A DNA stretch of 64,000 nt from Cephalotus follicularis (GCA_001972305.1 BDDD01002926.1:1-64000), one strand, 5' to 3'; positions 1-11,370 are shown, numbered from the stretch's first letter. Translations and numbers: made by a program. Notes: a model not told the origin generated them from the sequence alone.

Positions 1-73
1 ATATGTGATGTGATGATTATCTTTGAGTATTTGTTCTATTTTTGGCTTGTTTTTCTGTTCTGAAATGAAAAAC

Positions 74-310
74 GTCGACTCCTTTTCTGGAATTTTTTGT
101 GCTTTACAAAATAGAGTCGACTCCTTTTCTGGAAAAACTGTGTTTTATGAAAATGCCGTCGACGTCTTTTGAAACACGTCGAGCTCTTTTTAAAATGCGT
201 CGATCCTTTTTAAAACGCACCGTTTTTATAGCCAAATTTTAAAATCACGTCGACTCCTTTTCGAATCACGTCGACGTCTATTCATCAGACACTCGACTTC
301 TACATAAAAG
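74..310 (+). promoter_or_regulatory. GTCGAC-core motif cluster upstream of the element A ORF
   Basis: About eight copies of a motif with GTCGAC or CGTCGA core, most followed by a CT-rich tail (GTCGACTCCTTTT or GTCGACGTCTTTT), lie between 74 and 315. A TATA-like CATAAAAG is at 303-310 and the ORF starts at 524, so the cluster sits where an enhancer or proximal promoter would be. The 528-bp LTR of element A at 2191-2718 lacks this cluster, so it is not simply the other LTR copy. A regulatory role is inference. Confidence 0.5.
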
Positions 311-523
311 GTCGACATTTTGCTCACTTCTCCATTTCCCTCTCTCTTCTGCCTTTTCAAAAAATTTCCAATCTTACTGTTTTTCTTCAAAATCGTTTCT
401 TTCTAGTCGAAAACAACTCTCTCATCTCTTCTCTACTATAAACTTCGTCTTTCGTCTGTCACAATCCACTGATTCGTTTCACTCTTTGATCTTTCCCCTT
501 GTGCACACCACCTGCTTGTCAAA

Positions 524-1828
524 ATGCCTAGAACAAAGAAAGCCACCAAAAAGAAGGCTGTCTCACCCTCTCAACCAAAGAAATCTGCTAAGAAGCAGAG
601 ATTAGAGGTTAGGGAATCATCTTCTACATCTTCCCACTCTGATTCCTCTTCTGAACAGCCTGTCCCAATCCAAACCCTAAGTTTTGTAGAAAAGAGGGTC
701 ATGGGAGGCAGAAATGTAGATTTTGATTTCTGTTCCTCCGAATTCTCGTTTGTTTCATGGTTGGATGACCTACATTTACTCCCACTTGTCCAAATCTCTA
801 ACCCTTTTTATGTAAAATTGGTTAAAGATTTTTACTCAAATCTCAAAATGGTTTCCGAGCAAAACCAAGAATTTGCTATAACTTCTGTTGTTAAAGGTCA
901 GCGTATGTATCTTGATGCTAGAATTCTAGCTTCAATTCTTCATATTCCACATAACAGCATTTATGTTTTCGAACATAAAAAATGGCCGGAGGTTGAGGGT
1001 TTTCACCCTAACCAAATTCTCTCCGTTTTGTATCCAAATGATCCCAACGTCCATCCTAACATGGCCTTGACAACCAACCGTTTATCTGTTGATCATCGCC
1101 TCCTCCACCACCTCATTGTGCATCAAATTTTACCCACCGGTTGAGGGTACGCGAAATTATCTCGGATGCAAGTGTTTATCATGTGGTGCATCATTTCAAA
1201 GATTGATTTTTGTTTCCCTCTGTTGATTCTCAAGACTATGGTTCGTGCTTATTCCCAAAAGAAATCAGTCCTTCCCTATGGATCCCTTCTCACTCTTGTC
1301 TTCCTACACTATCACATTCCTCTTGAAGGAGAGACCCCTACAAAACTGAAAAAGGAAGACACGTACAATAAAAGCACACTGAATAGAATGGGATGGAAGA
1401 AGCAAGATGGTATATGGACGTATTGCCGTAGAGCGGATCAAGCTCCTAGGCTTGCAAGGGAGGAACAAGAGGACAACCCCCCTTGGGAACATGATGCCCC
1501 TGCAGCCTCTGCCCCTGCACAGACAGCTCCCTCATCATCCACTGCTGTTTACGATCGCATGATGGAATTTATGGAAGCAAAATTTTCTGCCATGGAAGCC
1601 TCTCTTAAAGAAGTCCACTCACGGCTTAATCGTTTGGAAGGAGATATTAGGACTATTCATAAGGACTCCCAACTCACTGATGACAACATCTTCTATGACT
1701 TAAAGGTCACGAAGAGACGCTTAAAGAGGATGGAGAGGAAGCTAGCCGAATCAAAGACCATTGACCAAGTTGAAGAAACTTCGGGAGATGAATCCGAATC
1801 TGATGCTTCCACTCCTGCTGAGTCTTGA
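524..1828 (+). pseudogene. Putative plant transposon protein (PTPD-type), one in-frame stop
   Basis: A single reading frame runs from ATG 524 to the TGA at 1826-1828, broken only by a TGA at 1142-1144. The N-terminus is lysine-rich (MPRTKKATKKKA), then serine-rich. From about residue 60 it resembles the 'putative plant transposon protein' family found in many eudicot retroelements: the RNVDF segment, the FYVKLVKDFYSNL segment and, after the stop, the conserved LPYGSLLTLVFLHY segment near the domain end. The C-terminal 100 residues are Ala/Pro/Ser-rich, then a charged heptad-like stretch (MMEFMEAKFSAMEASLKEVHSRL begins it) predicted to be a coiled coil, then an acidic tail. The biochemical role of this family is not established. 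The two halves are 206 and about 227 codons. With only one lesion it is either a young pseudogene or, less likely, decoded by readthrough. Confidence 0.65.
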
Positions 1829-2166
1829 TGATGTTATGTTGTTGTTTGTTTTGCTGATTTTGTTGTTGTTTTGTTGTTGCTATGAACCCTTGTGTTCATT
1901 GTTTTTGTTTTGGTTGTAATGAACAATGTTTGATTCTATGATATTAATGAAATGTTTAAGCAAATTGTTGTTTATGATTATGTTTCATGAATTGTGTTTA
2001 CTTTTGCATTAATGATTTTCTGCTGTAATGATTATGTTCTCTATATTTTTTCTCTTTATTTTCGTCATTTCCGATATTTTTTGAGCATTTATAATTTTAA
2101 ACCCAAGCTGTAATTTAGGGGGAGCTAATGTTTTTCTGCCCTTGTAGGATCTTTTTGATGATATAC

Positions 2167-2181
2167 AAAAAAGGGGGAGAA
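2167..2181 (+). other. Polypurine tract of element A
   Basis: An uninterrupted purine run (AAAAAAGGGGGAGAA) lies 9 bp upstream of the LTR start at 2191. This is the expected primer site for plus-strand DNA synthesis. Confidence 0.7.
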
Positions 2182-2190
2182 TGGTATATA

Positions 2191-2718
2191 TGTTAAGGCT
2201 CAAAGGAAAGGAATTTATGTTAGATTCAAAATCAATCACACAACATCAAGAGAAATCAAAATTCAAGCTATCTAGTGTGCAAAAGCTCAAAGTGCTCTAC
2301 ATTGTTCAACAAGCTTCTAAAGCTTCTTTCTTTGAGTGTATCTGAGTGTTTCTTGTTGTGAGCTTTATTTATTCATATCAACCTACTTAAGAGGTTATTG
2401 TAAACACATTTCAATTACTTGTAAAAAGAGGAGAATCCTCAAAGGCTTTGAGGTCAAAGTCTTGTGATTGAGGTCAATCACGAAATTGTGAGGTGTAACG
2501 ATTTGCTGCCTTAATCAAATCGAGCTAGTGGAAACTCAAGGAGCTCCCTTGGGAAAAGTGGACGTAGGCAAGAGTTAGCCGAACCACTCTAAAACTCGGA
2601 GAAGTTTTTCTTTCCTTATCTCTCTACATTTAAAGTTTTTAAATTTCCGCATATTCCTCAATATTCAATTCACCCCCCCTCTTGTGTATTGCAAGAGTGT
2701 TTTATTTCAGACCTTACA
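2191..2718 (+). repeat. 3' LTR of element A (528 bp)
   Basis: It starts TGTTAAGG and ends CCTTACA, an imperfect inverted pair, directly after the polypurine tract. Its distal part has features shared with the minus-strand SIRE-like LTR at 45439-46793: a 'GTGGACGTAGGC' segment, a 'TTCACCCCCCCTCTTG' segment near the end, and the CCTTACA terminus. The two LTRs therefore look like distant members of one LTR type, although this one is less than half the length. Confidence 0.65.
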
Positions 2719-3494
2719 AGCGTCAATGGTTAAGATGAAAGTGTCGACGGTTAGGCATGATTGCAACTTCATTTTACAGTTTAAAAATCCGTTCAAATCC
2801 ATTCAAACTCCATTTAATCTGTTTAAAACTTGATCCAAAGGAATATATAAGCTCCAATGGTCAATTACAACTAAAAAACATCTTTAAACACTTACATCCA
2901 ATCCCATAGACTCATAATCGAGAGAGAGATAAGGGATTGGAAAAAATGTCCCAAATTCACTAATCTCTCTCTGATTCCTATTTTAATTCATTATTAACGT
3001 ATCAATCACCCTAACTCATCCATCTAACACATATATATCAAACCATAACCCTATAATCATTCAATTCCATCATTATGCATGAATTCAAAGCATATATGTA
3101 GAACCTACCTCAAAACTATGGGGGCAAAGACCGAAAGGGATTTGCTGTTGAATCCTTGTTTTGATCCTTCCTTAGAGTTCCAAACTCTGCCATGAATCCA
3201 AAGACTCCTTCCTTGGCCGATTCTATCATCTCTCTCTCTAACTCACTCTATCTCTAGAAATGGAAAGAGGAAATGAAAATGAGAAAGAAAGAGTGGAACT
3301 GTCTGTATATAGACTTCCTTGGGTGGAAAACCAAGAAAGTTCCCCTAGGTTCAATTGAACCCACATTATCCATAAAAAGCCACAACAGGAAAATATCATA
3401 ATATCATATACATGACATGCCTTCCATCAATACGATACCGTACAATACCATATAAATACAATCAAATACATACATCCATGACCCGGGGATTACA
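2719..3494 (-). repeat. G1 3' LTR fragment
   Basis: On the minus strand the LTR begins TGTAATCCCCGGG at 3494, right after a purine-rich tract (AAGGAGGGGAGGA, plus-strand 3495-3507). It extends to 2719, where element A begins. No gene is seen in this stretch. It has CT/GA microsatellite-like runs around 2920-2970 and 3225-3255, and no GTCGAC cluster apart from a single copy near 2740. Confidence 0.65.
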
Positions 3495-3537
3495 TCCTCC
3501 CCTCCTTAGAGAAATCTCATCCTGAGATTCCCTAAGG

Positions 3538-4782
3538 TCAAAACAAATTAGGATATAATGCTCTCACGTCTTTCTCACGCTCCCATGTCACTTCCTCAAG
3601 CCCATGATATTTCCATAACACTTTAACCAAAGCGATACTCTAGTTCCTTAACTTCTTGACTCGATGATCTAGGATCACAACAAGTGTCTTCTCAAAACTC
3701 ATACTGCCCTCAATTCCAACGGCTCAAACCCTAACACAGGCGAATGGTCTGGATGATACTTCCTCAGCATCGATACATGGAAAACATTGTGCACCTCTGA
3801 TAAGCTGGGCGATAAGGCAAGCCTGTAGGCAACTGCACCTACTCTCCCAAGGATCTCAAAAGGTCCTATAAACTATGGGGCTAACTTTCCTTTCTTGCCA
3901 AACCTCATAATCCATATGTTTGGTGAAACCATGAGGAACACACGATCTCCCACTAAAAACTCTATGTCTCATTGTGGATGGTATGTATAACTCTTTTGTC
4001 GACTCTGTGCTGTTAGAAGCCTTTCCCTGATAACCCTGGCCTTCTCTGTTGTCACTTGGACAAGTTTGGGCCCTAAGAGACTCTGCTCACCTACCTCAAA
4101 CCCACAAACAGGAGTTCTACACTTTTGACCATAAAGAGCCTCAAACGGTGCCATCCTAATACTAGCATGACAACTGTTGTTGTAAGAGAACTCTACTAAA
4201 GGCAGAAGCTCATCCCAACTGCCACCCAAATCCATCACACATGCCCGAAGCATGTCTTCAAGAGTCTGGATAGTCCGCTTGGACTGACCATCTGTCTAGG
4301 GATGAAAAGCCCGACTCAAGCTTAACTAAGTACCAAACGTTGCTTTCTATTTCTTCAAAAACCGATAAGTAAATCGTGGGTCCCTGTCGAACACAACACT
4401 GATTGGTACTCTATGAAGCCTAAAAATCTCTCCAACATACAAGGATGCCAACCGTTCAAGATAATAAGGCATCTATATTGCTTGAAAGTGTGCAGACTTC
4501 GTAAAGCAATCAACGATAAAGCATATGGCATCACGGTTACTCTTCATCCTTTGTAACCCTGTCACAAAATCCATCGTGATGTGCTTCCATTTCCACTGTG
4601 CTACTGGTAATGGCTGAAGCAATCCAACTGGCCTATGATGTTCTACCTTAACTTGTTGACAAATTAGGCTAGAAGTGACATACTCTGCTACCTCCCTCTT
4701 CATGTCATTCCACCAGTAGTTGAGCTTTAGGTCTCGGTACATCTTGTTACTCCCTGGATGTACTGAGAAATTTGAGCGATGA
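3538..4782 (-). pseudogene. G1 integrase, C-terminal part with chromodomain-like end
   Basis: Minus-strand translation gives the integrase zinc-binding end (SVHPGSNKMYRDLKLNYWW, then CQQVKVEHHRP), the catalytic core (ITMDFVTGL with the first Asp, a second Asp in the VFDRDPRF segment, and [16 protein letters not shown] with the Glu), the FSYNN segment, a [20 protein letters not shown] module, and a tail ending in a WEREKDVRALYPNLF segment. In-frame stops at several points and frame changes make it non-coding. The N-terminal part of the same gene lies beyond the solo LTR at 6255 onward. The chromodomain-type tail supports the Del/Tekay-type chromovirus lineage. Confidence 0.8.
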
Positions 4783-6249
4783 TGTTACGCCCGGTATTTT
4801 TCCTGAATGTAATAGTTTGATTTATAATGTAATCATTAATCTGGATTTAATGAGAATGTTGAGTTTAACCTCAAAAGATGCTTGCAAACCCTAGTTATGG
4901 ACTTAGAAATGGAGTGTGTATGTTAAAGCTTGAAACGGCGCTGTTTTGGCCAAAAGACATCGACGTCTTTTGGAAAGACGTCGACTCCTTTGTGACCTAG
5001 GGCTCACGTGAATGCATGGGCATGCACGTCGACTCGAGAAGGAGGAATCGACACCTTCTTACGATTGGACAAAGACATCGACGTCCAAGGAAAGACGTCG
5101 ACGCCTTTGCATGAATGGCCAGCACGTTCTCCATCGACAGAACATCATGCTAGAAAGGATTGTTTAGGGGCTCACCTAACGCCTTTCTGAGTGCTCTGTG
5201 GCGTGTTGTGCATGTGGGAGTGTTTCCAGAACATGTCCTCACATGATTTCTGGGAGGGGAATCCTCACCTGCTACCTGCAATGTAAAGAATGGTTAAAGA
5301 ATGAGAAGGAAATGCAGAAAGAGAGTAGGTGGGAGAGAGCATGTGGAGGGCTGTTAAATGCCAAGAGGAAATGTCGGGGGAGAGCCTTCTGCATAAAGGA
5401 CACCCTCCCCGCTTGTCTCTCTCGTTTTACTATACTAGAAGAGAGAGAGAGTGAAACAGTGACTGTGTGTATTCCACCATTGTTGAAGCTTGGAGCTTGG
5501 ACCTTGGAGCTACTGGTGCAGCTGCAGGACGGATCAAGAAGGGCTGCTGTGACTTCGTGGATATTGTAGTCCTATGTGGACATACTGACTGTTGTGGTCC
5601 TATGCGGACATACTGTACTGTACTGTTTATTGGTCCTTTACGGACACTGCTGGTTGTTGACGTAGCCCTGGCCGGGTTACTACTGCACTGTTACTGTACA
5701 CATATATTTTTATATATGTAACACTGATATTTTACTGTACTGATATATGTATTTTCACATATGTATAAATTGGGTCTCCACTGAACTGCATCATTTATGC
5801 ATTCATATCATGACATGCATTATGTTAATCCCGATTTACTGTTATGACTTGGCCGAGTGAGGACAAAGGCTAACCCCCTACTGTAACAGATTGATGGAGT
5901 GGTCTTGACATGGAGCAAGCACGAAGATTTAAAGAGAAGACTTGTTATTTTCTCTTATTTTGGGGTTGTTGAACATTTATCATGATATTTGGTTTTTGTA
6001 ACATTTGATATTCGTTATCTTGTACTGTTTTGTTCACGCTCCGTTACTGGGCGATTAACTTTTATGACCTGTATTGTGTAACGTGTGGTATGGGACGCAC
6101 GTTACGTGTTGACAGCTTATGTTCTTTTATGCTTCCGCAACTGTTATGCTTGGAAAAGTTTTAAATTTTACGGTTTTTACATGAGCTGTATTTTTACGTT
6201 AATTGCCTTTACCGCTTTAATGCTGCGTTTTTGTAAACGGGGTGTGACA
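4783..6249 (+). mobile_element. Solo LTR inside G1 integrase, TSD GATGA
   Basis: It starts TGTTACGCCCGG and ends CGGGGTGTGACA, and is flanked by exact GATGA repeats at 4778-4782 and 6250-6254. G1 integrase coding sequence resumes on both sides. With no internal region or second LTR, this is a solo LTR made by LTR-LTR recombination. The ends, the GCATAAAGG box at 5391 and the 'GAGGACAAAGGCTAACCCCCTA' type segment near 5860 match the LTRs of N1, N2 and G3. At 1467 bp it is about 1.1-1.3 kb shorter than those, lacking the downstream GTCGAC cluster. Confidence 0.88.
4965..5115 (+). promoter_or_regulatory. GTCGAC-core motif cluster in the solo LTR
   Basis: Six or so GTCGAC/ATCGACGTC motifs occur between 4967 and 5112, including two back-to-back arrangements where AAAGAC and GTCTTT flank the core. 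A TATA-like GCATAAAGG is at 5391. The sequence ACGGCGCTGTTTTGG just before the cluster (about 4934) recurs next to the clusters in N1 and G3. Confidence 0.5.
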
Positions 6250-6254
6250 GATGA

Positions 6255-7328
6255 GCCTGGACAAAATATCACCCTTCAGCTCGTTACTACCAAGAACACA
6301 AACGCTGCCTTGAAACCCTAACAATCCATCACTACGAAGTGAGAAATCGGGTCTTAACCCTCCTTGACCATCTAATGCAACCTTGGGCATGCCTCTATCC
6401 ATACCTTCAGCCTCTCTGATTCTATCCAACAACCATGGCCATGTTTGAATTTGAGCAACTGTCAAGCAAGCTAATCAGCGACTTAAGGCATGTACAACCA
6501 CATTAGCATTGCCTGAGTGGCACTGTATCCCATAGTTATAGTCATTATGCAACTCCATCAACCTCCTTTGTCTCATATTTAGGTCCTTTTGGGAGAAAAG
6601 GTGCGTCAAACTTTTATGGTCCGTGTACACATCAAACTTTGTACCATACAAACAATGCCTCCATTTGCGTAATGCAAGAACTATTGCTGCCAAATATAGG
6701 CCATGAGTGGGATAACTCTCCTCATGAGGCTTTAACTTCCTTGAAGCATAGGCAATCACCTTACCATACTGAATCAACACACAACCCAAACTGTTCCATG
6801 ACGCATCATTGTACACAATAAATCGTTCACTACCTTTGTGCAAAGTCAAGATTGGCGTAGTAATCAGACGATGTTTTAACTCCTTAAAACTCCTTTTGCA
6901 ATTGTCAGCCAAAACAAACACTGCCTTGTTCTGCGTCAAACTGGTCAAAGGTGTAGCTATCCATGAGAATCCTTCAACAAGGCGGCGATAGTACCCCGCT
7001 AACCCCAAGAATCTACAGACTTCTCTCAGGTTTTTCGACCGTCTCCAATCCCTCACTAGTTCTATCTTTGCTAGATCTACTGATAAACTAGCACCAGAGA
7101 AAACATGACCAAGAAAATCCACCTTTGACAACCAAAACTCACATTTGCTAAACTTGGCATACAACTGGTGGTCTCTCAAAACCTCCAATGCCAAGTTCAA
7201 AAGTTCCCCATGCTCCTCCATAGTCGTGGAATAAATCAAGATATCATCGATGAAGACTATGATGAACTGGTTGAGATAGGGACTAAACATTCTGTTCACA
7301 AGGCTCATGAATGCAGTAGGGGCATTGG
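6255..7328 (-). pseudogene. G1 reverse transcriptase (C-term), RNase H and integrase N-terminus
   Basis: Minus-strand translation begins inside the RT at '[15 protein letters not shown]', just before the catalytic FIDDILIYS motif. It continues through the thumb ([25 protein letters not shown]), RNase H and 'ADALSR'-like end, and into the integrase N-terminal region up to 6255. In RNase H the first Asp (YNDAS) and the later Asp (YTDHKSL) are present, but the usual DLE segment reads GLY, so the catalytic Glu is lost. The end of RNase H has a stop at 6475. The RT is cut off at 7328 where the C1 LTR begins; the upstream RT is not found in this window. Confidence 0.82.
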
Positions 7329-9522
7329 TGTTGGGAATGGAAGTTCATCCCCGGTAGCAAAAATGGGCGTAGGGTGCTAAGGGGACCAATTTTAATTTTT
7401 AGGTTTAAGGTAATGGAAGAATCCCATTAACACTCCATAATGAACAGGTCCAATTTTATCATTCCAGGTCTAAGGCGTTACATTAGCGGTGTCCCTGTAT
7501 GCCACGATATGGCTTGTTGGTTGTACATATACACTCTTGATTAATACAATTTCGAATCCCTTTCATATTCATGTGAAAATTTATATATTATCAAGGCTTT
7601 GTGGCTCATCCCAACCAACCAAAAGTAACAGAATAATTATTTATAATTAACTGTATGTCATATAGAGCCCTGTCACATCCAAAGGGTTGGATCTCGTGCT
7701 GAGAGGGCTATGAGAATGAGATCCTTATTCCCTGTGACAAATGTTCCAAGTCATAGGTTCACTTTCTTTGGGTGACCGGCTCTATTTATCTATATACGTT
7801 GCATATTTAAAAGTCCCAATCAGTCATAGGTGGACTGGGAATGAGAGGTTCCACTGGGAAGTCTACCGATAGTCTCAGTGCGAACATAGATTCATAGTTA
7901 TCGCAGCAATACTAGAGGTGACATTCATCCAAACCCTAGGCTGTGATCGGAGCCAAGTATGACAAGGGAAACACGACACATATGTCGATGACTGGATAGA
8001 GCGACTGGCTATTCGGACCATGATTGATAGACGTGGTAATACACGGATTTGGGGAGTGACTGGAGCTCACACCAGGGCTGCTCTGAAAGCTGTGTACTAT
8101 TAGTGTGGTCATACCAGAAATTGGGATGCTCTGAGAATTTATCATCATAACGGAGATCGACAGGATTTTGGGTCCTGCCTGACTTTGAACAGGTTCATAT
8201 GTGGTGGTACACATATCATTTAGTGAAAGGAAAACATCAGGGAATATGTTGTTTTGCTAGTGAGTATTTCATTTGATGGATTTAGGTTCATGCAATGCCA
8301 CGATGAAATATTCCATGAGAAGGCTTTTGAAAAAGGAAAAGAATGTACAATTTTTTCTTGGGCGTCGATGCCATGAAGAGCATGCATCAATGCCATGTCT
8401 AGTTGAGTTGTTGGGCGTTGACGTAAATGGATTACGTTGACACTGAAAAAACCAGTAGCTTTAGACGTCGATGCCATGGAGAGCATGCGTCGATGCCATA
8501 ACTGGATTGAGCCGCTGGGTGTTAACGCTATGGAGAGCATGGCGTTGACGTTTTAAAAACCAGTAGGTTTACACATTGACGCTATGTGTTCTACACGTCA
8601 ACGTAAAGAAAAATGAGACTCGACGCCGGTTTCATCTTATCCACGGTGTTGACGCCTAGATAATATGAGACACATGGCGTTGACGCCTAGACAGGCTGAT
8701 GCACGGTAATAGTAGGAAAGAGAAAGTCTGACTATAAAAGCTTGAGAGAAGCTTCTTCAACACACTTTTGACTTTCTTCTTTCTCTCTCTTCCCTGTCAT
8801 GTGTTCACTTCTTCCTGCTTGCATACGTGCCGACGCCTATCACCTACACGTCAACACCTACGTCGCCTGGTGTGATTTGCAGCCATTTTCAAGCCTCCTT
8901 TCACCACTCAAAGGTCATTATAGGTGGAGATAACTTGTACACTGCATCTTATCTACACCTAGAGTGATTTAGTATAGGTCTAAACACTTGGCTTGCATCC
9001 TTGGTTCTCCTATCCGTGGCTGGTGGAGGAGCTTGGAGCTTTTGGGGGTAAAGAGTAGAGGGAGCTTGTCTTGAAGGAAGGAGTCTTCACCATTGGTAAG
9101 ATTCTCCTCTTCTTTACCCTTTTGTGGTACCATGGCAGTGAGTGGGTACTAGAGTGTGTGTAACCTCCATTGCTTGCTTTGTTTGTCATCCCTTAGGGTT
9201 AGGGATGTTAGGGTATGGGTTGATTGGACTTTAGGCTAGGGTTTTGTGTGTTTCCTTGTGAGCCTATGTTTGGAGTCCATTTCTAGGGTTTACGGAAACC
9301 CTAACATTTTGACCCATTTTGCCCTATCCTTGGTTTTGGCTTAGGTTTGACTGGCTTTTCAATTAGGGTTCCTTGGCACTCATTGGGACAATTAGAACTT
9401 ATATTAGGGCATCACATTGCTTGGGGATTAATCTATTGGTGAAAAATAAAGTTAATCGGCCTTAAACCCTAATGTATGAATTGATAAGTCTTCCACTGCG
9501 CGTGGGCCATGCATTCCCGACA
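7329..9522 (+). repeat. C1 5' LTR (2194 bp)
   Basis: It runs from TGTTGGGAATG to CATTCCCGACA, a nearly perfect terminal inverted pair, and is followed at once by the PBS. The first half (about 7670-8215) is recognisably related to the LTRs of C2 and C3, including the GGATCTC...GAGATCC hairpin block near 7689-7722. The second half differs: it holds a TCGACG-type cluster, a CTATAAAAG TATA box at 8732-8740 and TTAGGG-like repeats at 9190-9300. The 3' copy is found in two pieces. No protein-coding gene is seen here. Confidence 0.85.
8360..8740 (+). promoter_or_regulatory. CGTCGACG-type motif cluster and TATA box in the C1 5' LTR
   Basis: About ten copies of GCGTCGATGCC, GCGTTGACG, CGTCAACG and related forms lie between 8363 and 8690. 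The TATA box CTATAAAAG follows at 8732-8740, so the cluster occupies the proximal U3 position. A second small group (GCCGACGCC, CGTCAACACC, ACGTCGCC) lies at 8829-8868, downstream of the expected transcription start. Most variants differ by C-to-T or G-to-A at CpG, as expected from methylation decay. Enhancer function is inference. Confidence 0.55.
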
Positions 9523-9524
9523 AG

Positions 9525-9537
9525 TGGTATCAGAGCC
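9525..9537 (+). other. C1 primer-binding site (tRNA-Met type)
   Basis: TGGTATCAGAGCC lies two bases after the LTR end at 9522. It is complementary to the 3' end of plant tRNA-Met, the usual copia primer. Confidence 0.85.
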
Positions 9538-10929
9538 ACCTAATTGACTTTAATTATACCTCAATTTGATGTTTAGTGGATTAGAGATAGCATATTTGTC
9601 TTGACCGAGTTTATGTAGTCATACGTTTAGTGGGAGTTGCTTATTGGTCACACTAATGAAATCGACGAACCATTGAATGCCAAATTTTTATGTGTTTATT
9701 CAATTATATATCGGTTATATTTTTGAATTTCTTATGCATGCTGTGTCACACCCCGTTTTTCCAAGAGGACAACATTAAAGCGGTAAGACAATCAACACAA
9801 CATAATTCAGCTTATGCGATAAAACGTATAAACAAAACCTTCAATAGCGGAAGCAATAACATGAAATAAACTGAAATTAAATGGGTATCATGCATCCCAT
9901 ACTATGTGATACCCAACAAGTTTATACAAAACCTAACATCATAGCTGATCGGCCATAACGGAGCGTGATAAAACAGTACAGGATAATAAAATAACCCATG
10001 TTACAGTAATCCAATTAACATAACAAATGTTCATTAACTCAGTACAAGAAATAAGAGAAACAATTCAGTCTTCTCCTTAAGTCTCCTTGCATGCTCCATA
10101 TCATATCCACTCCATCAAGCTGTTACAGTAGGGGTTAGCCTTTGTCCTCACTCGGCTAAGTGAATAAACTCATAAATGCAGTTCGAGGTATATGATAATG
10201 AGTATCATGAATGAATGCATTATGATGCAGTACAGTAAATATATATTGCAATATATATCGCAGTGTGTACATGTATAAAGTATATGCATGTTCACAGTAC
10301 AGGTATAACCTCGTAAGGCCACATCAACACAAGCAGTAAGTATGTCCCAAAAGGAACCAGAAAAACAAGTCGTCATGACCGTCGCCACCTCCTGGCCCCA
10401 ACATCATGCACTCTTACCCCATCCCCGTTTGCGAACGGTTTGGAGTAAGTCCTCCATACATGTTGCTTAGCACGACGGCCAAACAATCAACAGGTTATTA
10501 GCACAGCGGCTAATAATCAACAAGCACAAGCATCGTACAGTACAAGTCAAGCAATAACATATAATTACTTGATCAAATATATTTGTTTAAAATATATTAC
10601 TCCATTCTCAAGTTGTGATAAGTTATAAAACTTAAAATAATACATTTTGAATTGTGTAACCAATCCTTTAAAACATTTCTTTGTCTTTGGAAAATACTTT
10701 CCCCAGTCATTTCAAAAATATATATATTCATATGTTGACAAATATACATTTTTGTACAATAATGATTATAATAATCATACAAGCTTTTCAAAATGGTTAA
10801 CACTTTTTAGAAATCAACCATAATGCAATTCATAGTAATAATGCAAACATATGCTCAGAATGCACATAGGATCGTTTCTAGAGTCGTTTCGGGTCTAGTG
10901 GGTCCCATCCGAGTGAGATTTTTCCAAAC

Positions 10930-11370
10930 AGGAGGATAAGCGTCGATGCTTATTCCCAGGGCGTCGACGTCTTTACCCTAAGGCGTCAACCCCTCGTACA
11001 GTTATTCCTAGGCATTTTTGGACTAAAGACGTCGATGCTTTTCCAGCGACAACGATGTCTTTATGATACCAGGAGGTATCAGTTCGTGAATCTTGATTCC
11101 AGGGGGAGGAATTCGGCCCCTAAACCCTCGTATAAGCAAAACTCACCCTCTCAAGGCGTAAGACATGCTACTGTTTATCAGGATATGTAACCATAACATC
11201 ATTCCGTAAATAAACATGTGACCACGAGTGGCCAATTCACCTTCTGCAGTAAACACTACTGTTCTATGAATACCCAGAAAAGGCGTCGATGCTTTTACTC
11301 AAACATCGATGTCTTTTTCATTCACACGCGAAGACATCGATGTCATTAGGTAGACGTCGATGTCTATTCA
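10930..11370 (-). promoter_or_regulatory. Downstream GTCGAC-core motif cluster in N1
   Basis: About nine GCGTCGATGCT, GGCGTCGACGTC, ACATCGATGTC and similar motifs, most followed by TTTT or TTTA on the plus strand. In LTR polarity (minus) this cluster lies downstream of the TATA-like box at 11828-11836. Confidence 0.45.

Larger units (their letters stand above)
1..2718 (+). mobile_element. Element A: right part of an LTR retroelement carrying a plant transposon-protein ORF
   Basis: The order ORF (524-1828), polypurine tract (2167-2181), then an LTR beginning TGTTAAGG (2191) and ending CCTTACA (2718) is that of the 3' half of an LTR retrotransposon on the plus strand. No gag, protease, RT or integrase is seen, so the visible part looks non-autonomous, but the left end is outside the window and could hold pol. 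Right of 2718 the sequence becomes the decayed 3' LTR of G1, so A appears to have inserted into G1. The TSD cannot be checked because the left junction is missing. Confidence 0.6.
2719..7328 (-). mobile_element. G1: decayed Ty3/gypsy chromovirus, minus strand
   Basis: Read on the minus strand, the order is RT (ending at 7328), RNase H, integrase, chromodomain-like tail (stop at 3538), polypurine tract and 3' LTR start at 3494. The element is split by a solo LTR (4783-6249) and cut off at 7328, where C1 begins inside the RT motif region. Gag, protease, the N-terminal RT and the 5' LTR are not in the window. The 3' LTR is cut at 2719 by element A. Confidence 0.8.

Noticed and set aside
9525-9537. 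tRNA-like matches at primer-binding sites
   Set aside because: They are only 11-13 bases complementary to the tRNA 3' end; no tRNA gene cloverleaf is present.
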